From NCBI GenBank assembly GCA_964469505.1, contig CAYXZO010000096.1, positions 1 through 6,581 of the forward strand: 6,581 nt of DNA, given 5' to 3'. Of the stretch, positions 1 to 5,361 are shown one piece after another. Source of the DNA: CAYXZO01 sp964469505 (GTDB lineage Bacteria; Fidelibacterota; UBA8477; JABMPR01). The stretch's first letter is position 1; the number at the start of each line of letters is the position of its first letter. The notes beneath the pieces are model-generated. The model saw only the letters and a program-made list of their open reading frames with translations, was not told the DNA's origin and searched no databases. A program made the translations under genes and the position numbers.

Positions 1-379
1 AAGTAGTGCCTCCCGCAAATTGCAATAGTCGGGTAAGATTTGCTTCAAGTGCGTAACGAATAAACAAAGTATCATTTCTAGTTTTTCCTCTAATTGCACA
101 AACACCACGGCCAAGGGCATATTTTTTGTCAGCCCAATTCATCCGCCCAGTTGTTGACCCGCGTACGCAAAATATTAAGTCGCCAGGTTCACATGCACGT
201 TTTGGATCAGTTGTAAATAGACTACAATCTGGATGATCTGGACCAAATTCAGTCGGTCCATTTAACAAAGGCAACCCTTTGCCTTCTCGATTGTAAGTTG
301 ACCCATTAGGTGAGGTACCCATAATTATGGTTGACACAGCTCCCAAAGGTCGAAAAATATCCTGCATAATCTCATACAT
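1..379 (-). CDS. hsdS: Type I restriction-modification specificity subunit (HsdS), N-terminal part, cut by the window edge
   Basis: I translated 379 down to 1 by hand and found 126 open codons with no stop. HsdS provides the DNA target recognition domains that direct the HsdM2-HsdS methyltransferase and the full restriction complex to a bipartite site. The protein reads like the start of a Methylase_S target recognition domain: an early LGAVSTIIMGTSPNGSTYN stretch (residues 12-30, compare the usual 'I.MGQSP...TYN'), then LPLLNG (about 38-43), EPGDLIFCVRGSTTGR (about 67-82) and ALGRGVCAIRGK (about 90-101). These are typical HsdS elements. The ATG at 377-379 is the first start after an in-frame TAA; a second ATG lies at 365-367, and neither has a clear ribosome binding site. 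The missing remainder should hold the central conserved helix and the second recognition domain. It is downstream of hsdM but separated from it by about 1.6 kb of accessory sequence. It is more AT-rich than hsdM, as is common for exchanged specificity genes. Confidence 0.9.
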   Translation of the reverse strand, partial: MYEIMQDIFRPLGAVSTIIMGTSPNGSTYNREGKGLPLLNGPTEFGPDHPDCSLFTTDPKRACEPGDLIFCVRGSTTGRMNWADKKYALGRGVCAIRGKTRNDTLFIRYALEANLTRLLQFAGGTT

Positions 380-422
380 TTCGAATACTATGAATGTTTA
401 GTGATTATTTGTGAATGTATCC

Positions 423-451
423 ATATCATAAATTATTTATTAACATGTAAA
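423..451 (-). promoter_or_regulatory. Possible promoter for hsdS
   Basis: The stretch ahead of hsdS is very AT-rich. On the minus strand TTTACA (446-451, 5 of 6 to TTGACA) is followed by either TATGAT (425-430, 5 of 6 to TATAAT, but only a 15-bp spacer) or TGATAT (423-428, weaker, 17-bp spacer). It would start transcription about 40 bases before the hsdS ATG, after the remnant gene has ended. The organism may use a Bacteroidota-like sigma factor with another consensus, so this is a weak call. Confidence 0.25.
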
Positions 452-691
452 TAAGAGAGTATCTGAAAGTGCCATTAAGATGGATCTTGAATGGCCCCCA
501 GATTGGGCCCCTGACTGGGCCTCTTTCCTGGCTTCCATTGGTTTGGCCAATGGAAAAGTGAATCTGATCCGCAGGCCCAACTCCACGATGGATGGTTCGG
601 GGAAACCACTTGCCGCTATTTCCCGAAAAATCCGAGGCACCATTCTGCCCCATTGCTCAAAAGCCCCCAATCCGCCAGCCGCATTTCCCAT
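440..691 (-). pseudogene. Remnant of an AlbA_2/HATPase_c_4-type ATP-binding protein (C-terminal fragment)
   Basis: An 83-codon minus-strand frame from ATG 691 to TAA 440 carries a recognisable piece of a longer protein. FEQWGRMVPRIFREI (about 11-25), ASGFPEPSIVE (about 27-37) and LRIRFTFPL (about 40-48) match the pattern 'EQWGRGI.RI...C.EAGLPEPEFEE.GG.F.VTF' near the C-terminus of AlbA_2 / HATPase_c_4 ATP-binding proteins (COG2865-like), which are frequent accessory genes in type I restriction loci. After it comes a repeated linker EAQSGAQSGG, as in the QSG/QVTG-type linkers of that family, then ILMALSD, which looks like the start of the winged helix-turn-helix before a premature stop. The AlbA_2 domain and most of the ATPase domain are absent: upstream is only a heptad array and then the nuclease gene. 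I infer a decayed gene truncated at both ends; a short expressed protein is possible but less likely. The family match is from memory of the motif. Confidence 0.55.
533..555. repeat. Perfect 9-bp inverted repeat with 5-base loop
   Basis: TTCCATTGG (533-541) and CCAATGGAA (547-555) are perfectly complementary around TTTGG. Neither strand has a T-tract after the stem, so it does not look like an intrinsic terminator. It lies inside the ATP-binding-protein remnant and may be chance. Confidence 0.4.
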
Positions 692-703
692 TCTTTTCCC
701 TAT

Positions 704-770
704 TTCACCCTTCTCACTTCAAACTTCTCACTTCAAACTTCTCACTTCAAACTTCTCCCTTCACCCTTCA
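704..770. repeat. Heptad tandem array 1 (TTC orientation), nine units
   Basis: Nine uninterrupted 7-bp units run from 704 to 766 (TTCACCC, then TTCTCAC and TTCAAAC alternating three times, TTCTCCC, TTCACCC), followed by TTCA at 767-770. The alternation gives a higher-order 14-bp period. On the minus strand the array begins exactly with the TGA stop of the DUF1016 nuclease gene and ends about 13 bases before the ATG of the ATP-binding-protein remnant, filling the gap between them. The unit is too short and there are no spacers, so it is not CRISPR. It belongs with the arrays at 1812-1870, 1901-1960, 2464-2492 and 2591-2621. Confidence 0.95.
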
Positions 771-1796
771 TTCTATTTTATCCAACAATTCCGCGATCTC
801 TTCCGGTGACGGCAATTGCCCCTTTAAATCTTTGGGCAACCGCCGCACCATCCGGTACGTGGCTACTCCTATAGGTTTATTAGTAACCCGCAGAGCATAT
901 TCCACAATGGTACGGTTCTTCTCTTTGCAGAGAATAATACCGATGGAAGGGTTTTCGTCTGGTTCTTTAACCAATTCGTCCAATGCTGCCAGATAAAACT
1001 GCATTTTGCCCACAAATTCCGGCTGAAATTCGCCCACTTTAAGCTCAACGGCCACCAGGCACTTCAACCGACGATGGAAAAGCAATAGATCAATGAAGTA
1101 TTCTTTACCCTCTATTTCCAAACGAAACTGACTTCCCAAGTAAGCAAACATGCCCCCCATGGCGCGCAGAAAATTCTCAATCCGTTTGATCAGCGAAAGT
1201 TCAAGCTCACGCTCACTATGTTCTGTTCCAAGCTCTAAAAAATCAAAAATGTATTCATCCTTGACTGCCAATTGGGCTTGATGGCGAATCTCCGGACTTA
1301 TCGTTTTATCGAAATTGGTCTGTGAGAGCAAAGTTTTTTCATATGTTTGATTTTCAATCTGATGAATGAGCACATTCTTGCTCCAACCGTATTTCCGTGT
1401 CATTCGGATATAAAACTCACGCTCCAACATGCTTTTGCAGCGTTCCAGAATTATGATATTATGACTCCAGGAAATTTCTCGCACCAGTGGTGCGAGTTTT
1501 TTAGAAACAACATACGTTTCATAAAAGTTTTTCATACGCCACAGATTAGAGGCGGAAAATCCACGAATAGCTGGAAATTCTTTTTTCAAATCCTTGGATA
1601 ACCGTTCAACCACCGCTTTTCCCCATGTGTCACCAGCCTGCCGTTTCACAATCATTTTTCCAATATCCCAGTACAAACCAACCAATTGCTTATTGACTTC
1701 TCTAAGGGCTGAATACTGTGCAACTCGTATCCGTTCTTTAACTTCCAGGAGCAATTGGGCATAATTTTCAGGCTGTTTATGAGGTACCTTGATCAT
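768..1796 (-). CDS. DUF1016/YhcG-family PDDEXK nuclease domain protein
   Basis: The 342-residue protein has the full two-domain layout of the DUF1016 (YhcG) family, whose usual length is about 340-380. The N-terminal domain shows VNKQLVGLYWDIGK (34-47), WGKAVVERLSKDL (58-70), GFSASNLWRMKNFYE (79-93) and REISWSHN (106-113). The C-terminal PDDEXK nuclease-like domain starts near residue 180 (DEYIFDFLEL) and holds the likely metal-binding residues D236 in YFIDLLLFH and E251-x-K253 in AVELKVGEF, followed by the KMQFYLAALD helix and NPSIGIILCKEKN (282-294). The catalytic signature is therefore intact. Family members often sit inside or beside type I restriction loci; their role is not firmly established, and defence or DNA processing is inferred. 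It lies between hsdM and hsdS with heptad arrays on both sides and arrays covering most of its 161-bp upstream gap. No clear ribosome binding site precedes ATG 1796. The gene is more AT-rich than hsdM. Confidence 0.92.
   Translation of the reverse strand: MIKVPHKQPENYAQLLLEVKERIRVAQYSALREVNKQLVGLYWDIGKMIVKRQAGDTWGKAVVERLSKDLKKEFPAIRGFSASNLWRMKNFYETYVVSKKLAPLVREISWSHNIIILERCKSMLEREFYIRMTRKYGWSKNVLIHQIENQTYEKTLLSQTNFDKTISPEIRHQAQLAVKDEYIFDFLELGTEHSERELELSLIKRIENFLRAMGGMFAYLGSQFRLEIEGKEYFIDLLLFHRRLKCLVAVELKVGEFQPEFVGKMQFYLAALDELVKEPDENPSIGIILCKEKNRTIVEYALRVTNKPIGVATYRMVRRLPKDLKGQLPSPEEIAELLDKIE
1478..1502 (+). terminator. Terminator-like palindrome inside the nuclease gene, reading on the antisense strand
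   Basis: CTCGCACCA (1478-1486) and TGGTGCGAG (1488-1496) are perfect complements around a single G, giving a GC-rich stem of 7-8 bp with a small loop, and TTTTTT follows at 1497-1502. This is the form of a Rho-independent terminator on the plus strand, antisense to the DUF1016 gene. On the sense strand the bases code for the family-conserved LAPLVREISW stretch, so the palindrome may be a by-product of codon choice. There is no convincing plus-strand gene upstream for it to terminate. Confidence 0.3.
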
Positions 1797-1811
1797 ATAT
1801 CCAGATATTTA

Positions 1812-1870
1812 AGTTTGAAGTTTGAAGTTTGAAGTGTGAAGTGTGAAGTTTGAAGTGTGAAGAGTGAAGG
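1812..1870. repeat. Heptad tandem array 2 (AAG orientation), eight units
   Basis: Eight 7-bp units run from 1812 to 1867: three AGTTTGA, two AGTGTGA, then AGTTTGA, AGTGTGA and AGAGTGA, ending AGG. The array lies just upstream of the DUF1016 gene start and is opposite in orientation to array 3, from which it is separated by about 30 bases of unrelated sequence (1871-1900). Together they make up nearly the whole gap between hsdM and the nuclease gene and could fold into a long imperfect hairpin in the transcript. Confidence 0.95.
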
Positions 1871-1900
1871 CTCTTAATAACGTTGCTTTACCATCAACTC

Positions 1901-1960
1901 TTCTCACTTCCCACTTCTCACTTCTCACTTCTCACTTCCCACTTCCCACTTCTCCCTTCA
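1901..1960. repeat. Heptad tandem array 3 (TTC orientation), eight units
   Basis: Eight 7-bp units run from 1901 to 1956 (TTCTCAC, TTCCCAC, three TTCTCAC, two TTCCCAC, TTCTCCC), then TTCA at 1957-1960. On the minus strand the array begins with the TGA stop codon of hsdM, in exactly the same heptad phase as array 1 begins at the stop codon of the nuclease gene. Arrays 1 and 3 are direct repeats on either side of the nuclease gene. Confidence 0.95.
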
Positions 1961-4060
1961 TATCCCGAGTCCCTCAAAATTCTTCCTTATAATCACCGCT
2001 AGTTTCGCCGCCTCGGCGTTCAATTCTTCCAGTTCGGTGTGAATCTCCCGCAGAGCTTCTGCGAAATCGAAATCGGGATCTTCTTCCTCTGGCGCCACCC
2101 CCACGTAGCGGCCGGGAGTGAGGCTCCAGTCGTTGGCGGCGATTTCCTCAATGGTAACCACCTTAACCAAACCTTCCACGTCCCTCAGCTTGGCCTCGGG
2201 AAAGCGCTCCACCAACCAATGAGCCTGCTTCCAGAAATAGCGGACCTTCTTAAGTTGTTCCACCACTAATTGACGGGCTTCGTCCACAGCTCTGCGTGAG
2301 CCGGTAATTTCACGGTGGTTTAAGCTGTTATGATTCCCACTCTTGGCATCAGATTTATAGAATTCTAATAAATGGCTGTGGGTTTTGTACAAAGAATCGA
2401 CTCGTTTGATCAGGTCTCGACTGGCTTCGGCAATGGGCTGCAAATCGGTAACAAGCTTAGAGAAGTTTGAAGTTTGAAGGGTGAAGTTTGAAGAAGCAAT
2501 TTGTATTAAGTCCTGAAATTTCCTTACTGATTCATGATATTGGTCAAGTTCTTCAGACAGATTTTTACGCAGTCTGTTCAATTCTCCATTTTCAAACTTC
2601 TCACTTCTCACTTCACACTTCCGCAAAACGGATTCCAGTATAATGCGAAAATCTTCTGTCGGGTTTATCGGCTCCCTGTTTTCAGTCGTAAGCTTAAAGC
2701 AATGTGCTGATTCTTCGATGGTGCGACGACAATAGTTTTCTACTAATCGTAGAAATCTTTCCTGCTGTCCCCGATACAGCCAGACGATGGCCAGGATGTT
2801 TTGCATCTGCTCCGGGCTGAAGTCGTAAATCTTGCGGGTGACCTTGCGGTAAATATTGCGGGCGTCGATCATGAGCACCTTGTCCCGTAGATCTTCCGGC
2901 TTGGCCCGGTTCAGAAACCAGAGTTCGCAGGGGACGGTGCGAGTATAGAAAAAGTTGGAGCGAATGGCGATCATGATTTCCACCGCCCCCGTTTCGATGA
3001 GTTTCCGGCGGACCTTAGCTTCGTCCCGCCCGGCGCTGGAGGCCTGGGAAGACATGACGAAACCGGCTCTGCCGTGTTCATTCAGGTAGCTGTAGAAATA
3101 GCTGATCCAGACGTAATTGCCGTTGCTGACCTTCCCTTTCTTATTGACTCCCGGCAGACCGAAGGGCAGGCGGGGATCGTTCTTGATCTTATCGGCGTCG
3201 ATCTCATCCACGTTGAAGGGCGGATTGGCCATGACGTAATCTGCCAACCCCACCAGATCATGAGGATCTTCGTAATAAGTGATGGCCCGTTGAATGTTGC
3301 CCTCCAAGCCATGCACGGCCAGGTTCATCTTGGCCAGACGAATAGTGGTGGCGTTTTTCTCCAATCCATAAAAGGTGAGCTTTTCCGAGGGGTTCTCTTG
3401 GCGGCGTTCCACCACTCGGGCGCTCTGGACGAACATACCGCCGGAGCCGCAGGCGGGGTCCAGCACGATCCCTTTCTCCGGCTCCAATACGTTGGCGATC
3501 AATGAGACTAAGGAAATGGGAGTGAAGAATTCGCCGCCGTCATGGGCTTTCTGATCGGCGAACTGAGTGAGGAAATATTCATAGATGCGGCCGAAGACAT
3601 CGCCCTTGACTTTCTTCAATTCTTCGGGGTTCAGGGTACGCAACAGCTGTCCCAGTACGGCATTGTCTAATTCCTGGTATTCGCTTTTAGGCAAAACTCC
3701 CCGCAGATTTTCGTAGTCCGCTTCGATGGATTCCATTGCTCTGATGATGGCCTGGGCACGGTCTTCACTGTCACTCAAGGATACCAGGTAATCAAACTGA
3801 GCCTCCGGGCGCAGGAAGATGGCTCTTTTCTGGGAAAAGTCTTCCTTGGTCAGGGGCCTGGTTTTGCCGCCTCTTTTAGGTAGGTGGGCTTCGATTTCGT
3901 CTTTTACCGCCAGATAACGGCTGTAGGCGTAACGCAGGAAGATGAGCCCCATGACCGGCAGGAAGTATTCATTGCTGGCGTAGTTGGAGTTGGCGCGGAG
4001 AGTGTCCGCAGCGTTCCAGAGCCGTTTTTCGATGGCTTCAATGTGTTCCAGTTGTACCAA
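1958..4060 (-). CDS. hsdM: Type I restriction-modification methyltransferase subunit (HsdM)
   Basis: HsdM transfers a methyl group from S-adenosylmethionine to adenine N6 in the HsdM2-HsdS complex. Numbering from the TTG at 4060 (700 residues): an N-terminal HsdM_N-type helical domain begins with IEKRLWNAADTLR; GGEFFTP (175-181) is motif X; DPACGSGGMF (201-210) is the AdoMet-binding motif I; NPPF (279-282) is catalytic motif IV. The C-terminal part is a helical tail with WSLTPGRYVG (645-654) and a final coiled-coil-like segment ending NFEGLGI. The frame is open to another TTG at 4078, directly after an in-frame TAG; I prefer 4060 because AAGGAG sits six bases before it. Residues about 480-493 and 523-536 are coded by heptad repeat arrays and lie in a linker that differs in composition from the rest. 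The motifs are intact, so the enzyme should be active if expressed in frame. hsdR is not in the window. Confidence 0.95.
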   Translation of the reverse strand: MVQLEHIEAIEKRLWNAADTLRANSNYASNEYFLPVMGLIFLRYAYSRYLAVKDEIEAHLPKRGGKTRPLTKEDFSQKRAIFLRPEAQFDYLVSLSDSEDRAQAIIRAMESIEADYENLRGVLPKSEYQELDNAVLGQLLRTLNPEELKKVKGDVFGRIYEYFLTQFADQKAHDGGEFFTPISLVSLIANVLEPEKGIVLDPACGSGGMFVQSARVVERRQENPSEKLTFYGLEKNATTIRLAKMNLAVHGLEGNIQRAITYYEDPHDLVGLADYVMANPPFNVDEIDADKIKNDPRLPFGLPGVNKKGKVSNGNYVWISYFYSYLNEHGRAGFVMSSQASSAGRDEAKVRRKLIETGAVEIMIAIRSNFFYTRTVPCELWFLNRAKPEDLRDKVLMIDARNIYRKVTRKIYDFSPEQMQNILAIVWLYRGQQERFLRLVENYCRRTIEESAHCFKLTTENREPINPTEDFRIILESVLRKCEVRSEKFENGELNRLRKNLSEELDQYHESVRKFQDLIQIASSNFTLQTSNFSKLVTDLQPIAEASRDLIKRVDSLYKTHSHLLEFYKSDAKSGNHNSLNHREITGSRRAVDEARQLVVEQLKKVRYFWKQAHWLVERFPEAKLRDVEGLVKVVTIEEIAANDWSLTPGRYVGVAPEEEDPDFDFAEALREIHTELEELNAEAAKLAVIIRKNFEGLGI
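2464..2492. repeat. Heptad tandem array 4 (AAG orientation), four units, inside hsdM
   Basis: AGTTTGA, AGTTTGA, AGGGTGA, AGTTTGA (2464-2491). On the coding (minus) strand it reads as CTTCAAA-type units and gives the peptide SSNFTLQTSNFSKL with a 7-residue period. In this orientation these units contain no stop in any of the three frames. It faces array 5 about 100 bases away as an inverted pair. Confidence 0.93.
2591..2621. repeat. Heptad tandem array 5 (TTC orientation), four units, inside hsdM
   Basis: TTCAAAC, TTCTCAC, TTCTCAC, TTCACAC (2591-2618) followed by TTC. On the coding strand it reads as GAAGTGA-type units and gives RKCEVRSEKFEN. TGA triplets occur in the other two frames of this array but not in the hsdM frame. 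Confidence 0.93.
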
Positions 4061-4066
4061 AGACCA

Positions 4067-4072
4067 CTCCTT
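4067..4072 (-). promoter_or_regulatory. Ribosome binding site that decides the hsdM start
   Basis: On the minus strand AAGGAG occupies 4072-4067, six bases before the TTG at 4060. It lies inside the longer open frame that begins with the TTG at 4078, so it argues for the shorter protein. It is the best Shine-Dalgarno sequence seen ahead of any gene in this window. Confidence 0.6.
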
Positions 4073-4138
4073 TTTCAATGATGTGCTCTATAACTATAGG
4101 TTTAGCATTTACCCTGCGAAAAAATGCCACTTTGAGAC

Positions 4139-4165
4139 TAGTATTAAGATATAAGGCGAATACTA
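4139..4165. promoter_or_regulatory. Inverted repeat upstream of hsdM, possible operator
   Basis: TAGTATT (4139-4145) and AATACTA (4159-4165) are perfect complements 13 bases apart, about 60-100 bases before the hsdM start. The dyad spacing of about two helix turns suits a dimeric regulator, but no regulator gene is present here, and arms this short can arise by chance in an AT-rich gap. A TATAGT sequence closer to the gene (minus strand, 4098-4093) could be a -10 element, but no good -35 accompanies it. Confidence 0.3.
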
Positions 4166-4210
4166 ATTTCCAACTCGGCCAGCCATGGCGATCGAGCTTT
4201 CAACCAGTTT

Positions 4211-4256
4211 GACAATAAAAATAGGGCTTCAGCCCCACGAAATTGGGCTAAAGCCC
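4211..4256 (-). terminator. Rho-independent terminator-like hairpin after the PorV-family gene
   Basis: Read on the minus strand, GGGCTTTAGCCC (4256-4245) pairs with GGGCTGAAGCCC (4235-4224) with one mismatch in 12 over a 9-base loop, and the T-rich tract TATTTTTATT follows. It lies about 90 bases after the PorV-family stop codon and before hsdM, so it would separate the two transcription units. The plus strand has no T-tract after the stem. It is part of the larger repeat-like element at 4219-4306. Confidence 0.6.
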
Positions 4257-4306
4257 GGAATTATGCTGTGCCTTTTATTTCCCCCAAGCTGAAGCTCGGG
4301 GCTATT
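4219..4306. repeat. Intergenic palindromic element of the GGGCTTCAGCCC / GGGCTAAAGCCC type
   Basis: Three related palindromic pieces occur in about 90 bases: GGGCTTCAGCCC (4224-4235), GGGCTAAAGCCC (4245-4256) and AGCTGAAGCT (4287-4296), bounded by AATAGGG on the left and GGGGCTATT on the right. The arrangement resembles REP-like intergenic repeats with this GGGCT..AGCCC core that I know from several phyla. Copies elsewhere in the genome cannot be seen from this window, so repeat status is inferred from structure. Confidence 0.5.
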
Positions 4307-4347
4307 CTCAGGAATCCCCCCAAAAAATCGGTACGAGCCCAGCTTTC

Positions 4348-5361
4348 CTAAAAAGATAAATCCAGACTGAAATAAGAAGTCGGGCTGAAAACCCCCAGCG
4401 GGAGATAGGCGTAATCGCAGTGCAATTCACCCAGGCCGGGGAGTTCCAGGCATACTCCGCCGCCAAGGCTGTATGTCCCCAGGTCATACCCCCAACGGTA
4501 TCCTCCCCGGAGGAAAACCATTTCCCGGAAGGCCGTCTCCACCCCCAGCATGACGCGTTCCCGGCTGTCGTTGGGATGTTCAGCGCTCAGTTCTACAGTG
4601 ACCCGCAATTGGTGACTGCGCCAGGGCGCCGGGTCGGATCCCAGCAGGTTCATACCAGCACCCATGCGGATGGTTAAAGGTAAGGGCCAGGATTCGGTAG
4701 TTAGCTTGGTGGTGGCAGTGTAATTGCCATCCAGGTTTTCATCGATGTCACTCTTGGTCAGAAGGTCCCGGCCGTCATAGCGCATTTCACCACCGAAATT
4801 CACCAAAGCCATACCCAGTACCATTCCATAAAAATCGGTACGCAGCAAGGAGCCGATATCGATGGCGAAGGTGTGGGCGGACTCGTTATAAGCGGAGGAG
4901 CGTATGAATTTAAGCGTACCACCATAACTCAACCGATCGGTCATGCGATAAGCCAGATGTAGCCCCACCGCTAGTTCGGAAACATCGTAATACAGGCCCG
5001 CACCGTCGGGCTGGTTGATGGTGGTTACTTCCTGCTCACCCATATTCAGGGCTGTAAGGGACAGGCCGAAGCTGTTAGCGGAGTTCAGGGGAATTGCCAG
5101 GCCCACGAAATCGTGATTGATATCCAGGACCCAGCGGTTATGCACCACTGCCAGCTGGGGTCGATCAAAGCTCAGTATTCCGGCCGGGTTCCAATACAGA
5201 GCCGTGGCGTCGTTGGCCAGGGCCACGAAACTCCCCCCCATGGCCATGGCGCGGGCACCTACCCCCAACTTCAAAAATTGGGCGGTGGTGTTGGCTACCT
5301 TGGTGAATTCACCGGCCTGCAACAGGCCCACGACGATTAATATGCTCAACCAGCGCTTCAT
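4348..5361 (-). CDS. PorV/PorQ-family outer-membrane beta-barrel protein
   Basis: The 337-residue protein begins with a signal peptide (MKRWLSILIVVGLLQA, likely cut near residue 16). It has the family hallmark of PorV/PorQ (UPF0164-like) proteins at about 31-62: LGVGARAMAMGGSFVALAND followed by ATALYWNPAGI. The rest alternates amphipathic strands with turns and ends in an aromatic strand, FSLDLSF, as expected for a FadL-like outer-membrane barrel. In Bacteroidota PorV shuttles T9SS cargo to the attachment complex at the outer membrane; related proteins in the wider FCB group are numerous and mostly uncharacterised, so the exact role here is inferred. The ATG at 5361-5359 overlaps the TGA of the upstream gene as ATGA, indicating translational coupling with a sorting-domain protein. 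A terminator-like hairpin follows about 90 bases downstream. Confidence 0.88.
   Translation of the reverse strand: MKRWLSILIVVGLLQAGEFTKVANTTAQFLKLGVGARAMAMGGSFVALANDATALYWNPAGILSFDRPQLAVVHNRWVLDINHDFVGLAIPLNSANSFGLSLTALNMGEQEVTTINQPDGAGLYYDVSELAVGLHLAYRMTDRLSYGGTLKFIRSSAYNESAHTFAIDIGSLLRTDFYGMVLGMALVNFGGEMRYDGRDLLTKSDIDENLDGNYTATTKLTTESWPLPLTIRMGAGMNLLGSDPAPWRSHQLRVTVELSAEHPNDSRERVMLGVETAFREMVFLRGGYRWGYDLGTYSLGGGVCLELPGLGELHCDYAYLPLGVFSPTSYFSLDLSF

Noticed and set aside
533..555. Terminator for the remnant gene
   Set aside because: The 9-bp stem has no T-tract on either strand and lies inside the coding remnant.
426..653. 75-codon minus-strand frame overlapping the ATPase remnant
   Set aside because: It is out of frame with the family-like peptide and shows only low-complexity Gly/Pro-rich sequence.
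480..996. Overlapping plus-strand open frames (480-809, 592-996, 653-874) with peptides such as SHFKLLTSNFSLQTS
   Set aside because: The TTCAAAC/TTCTCAC array has no stop in any of the three plus-strand frames, so it artificially lengthens frames. The peptides are translated repeats, and these frames lie antisense to the nuclease gene and the remnant.
1812..1960. CRISPR array
   Set aside because: Units are 7 bp, directly tandem and without spacers, and no cas gene is nearby.
3074..3505. 143-codon plus-strand frame
   Set aside because: It lies wholly antisense to the conserved catalytic region of hsdM (motifs I and IV) and resembles no family; it is a shadow of the codon pattern.
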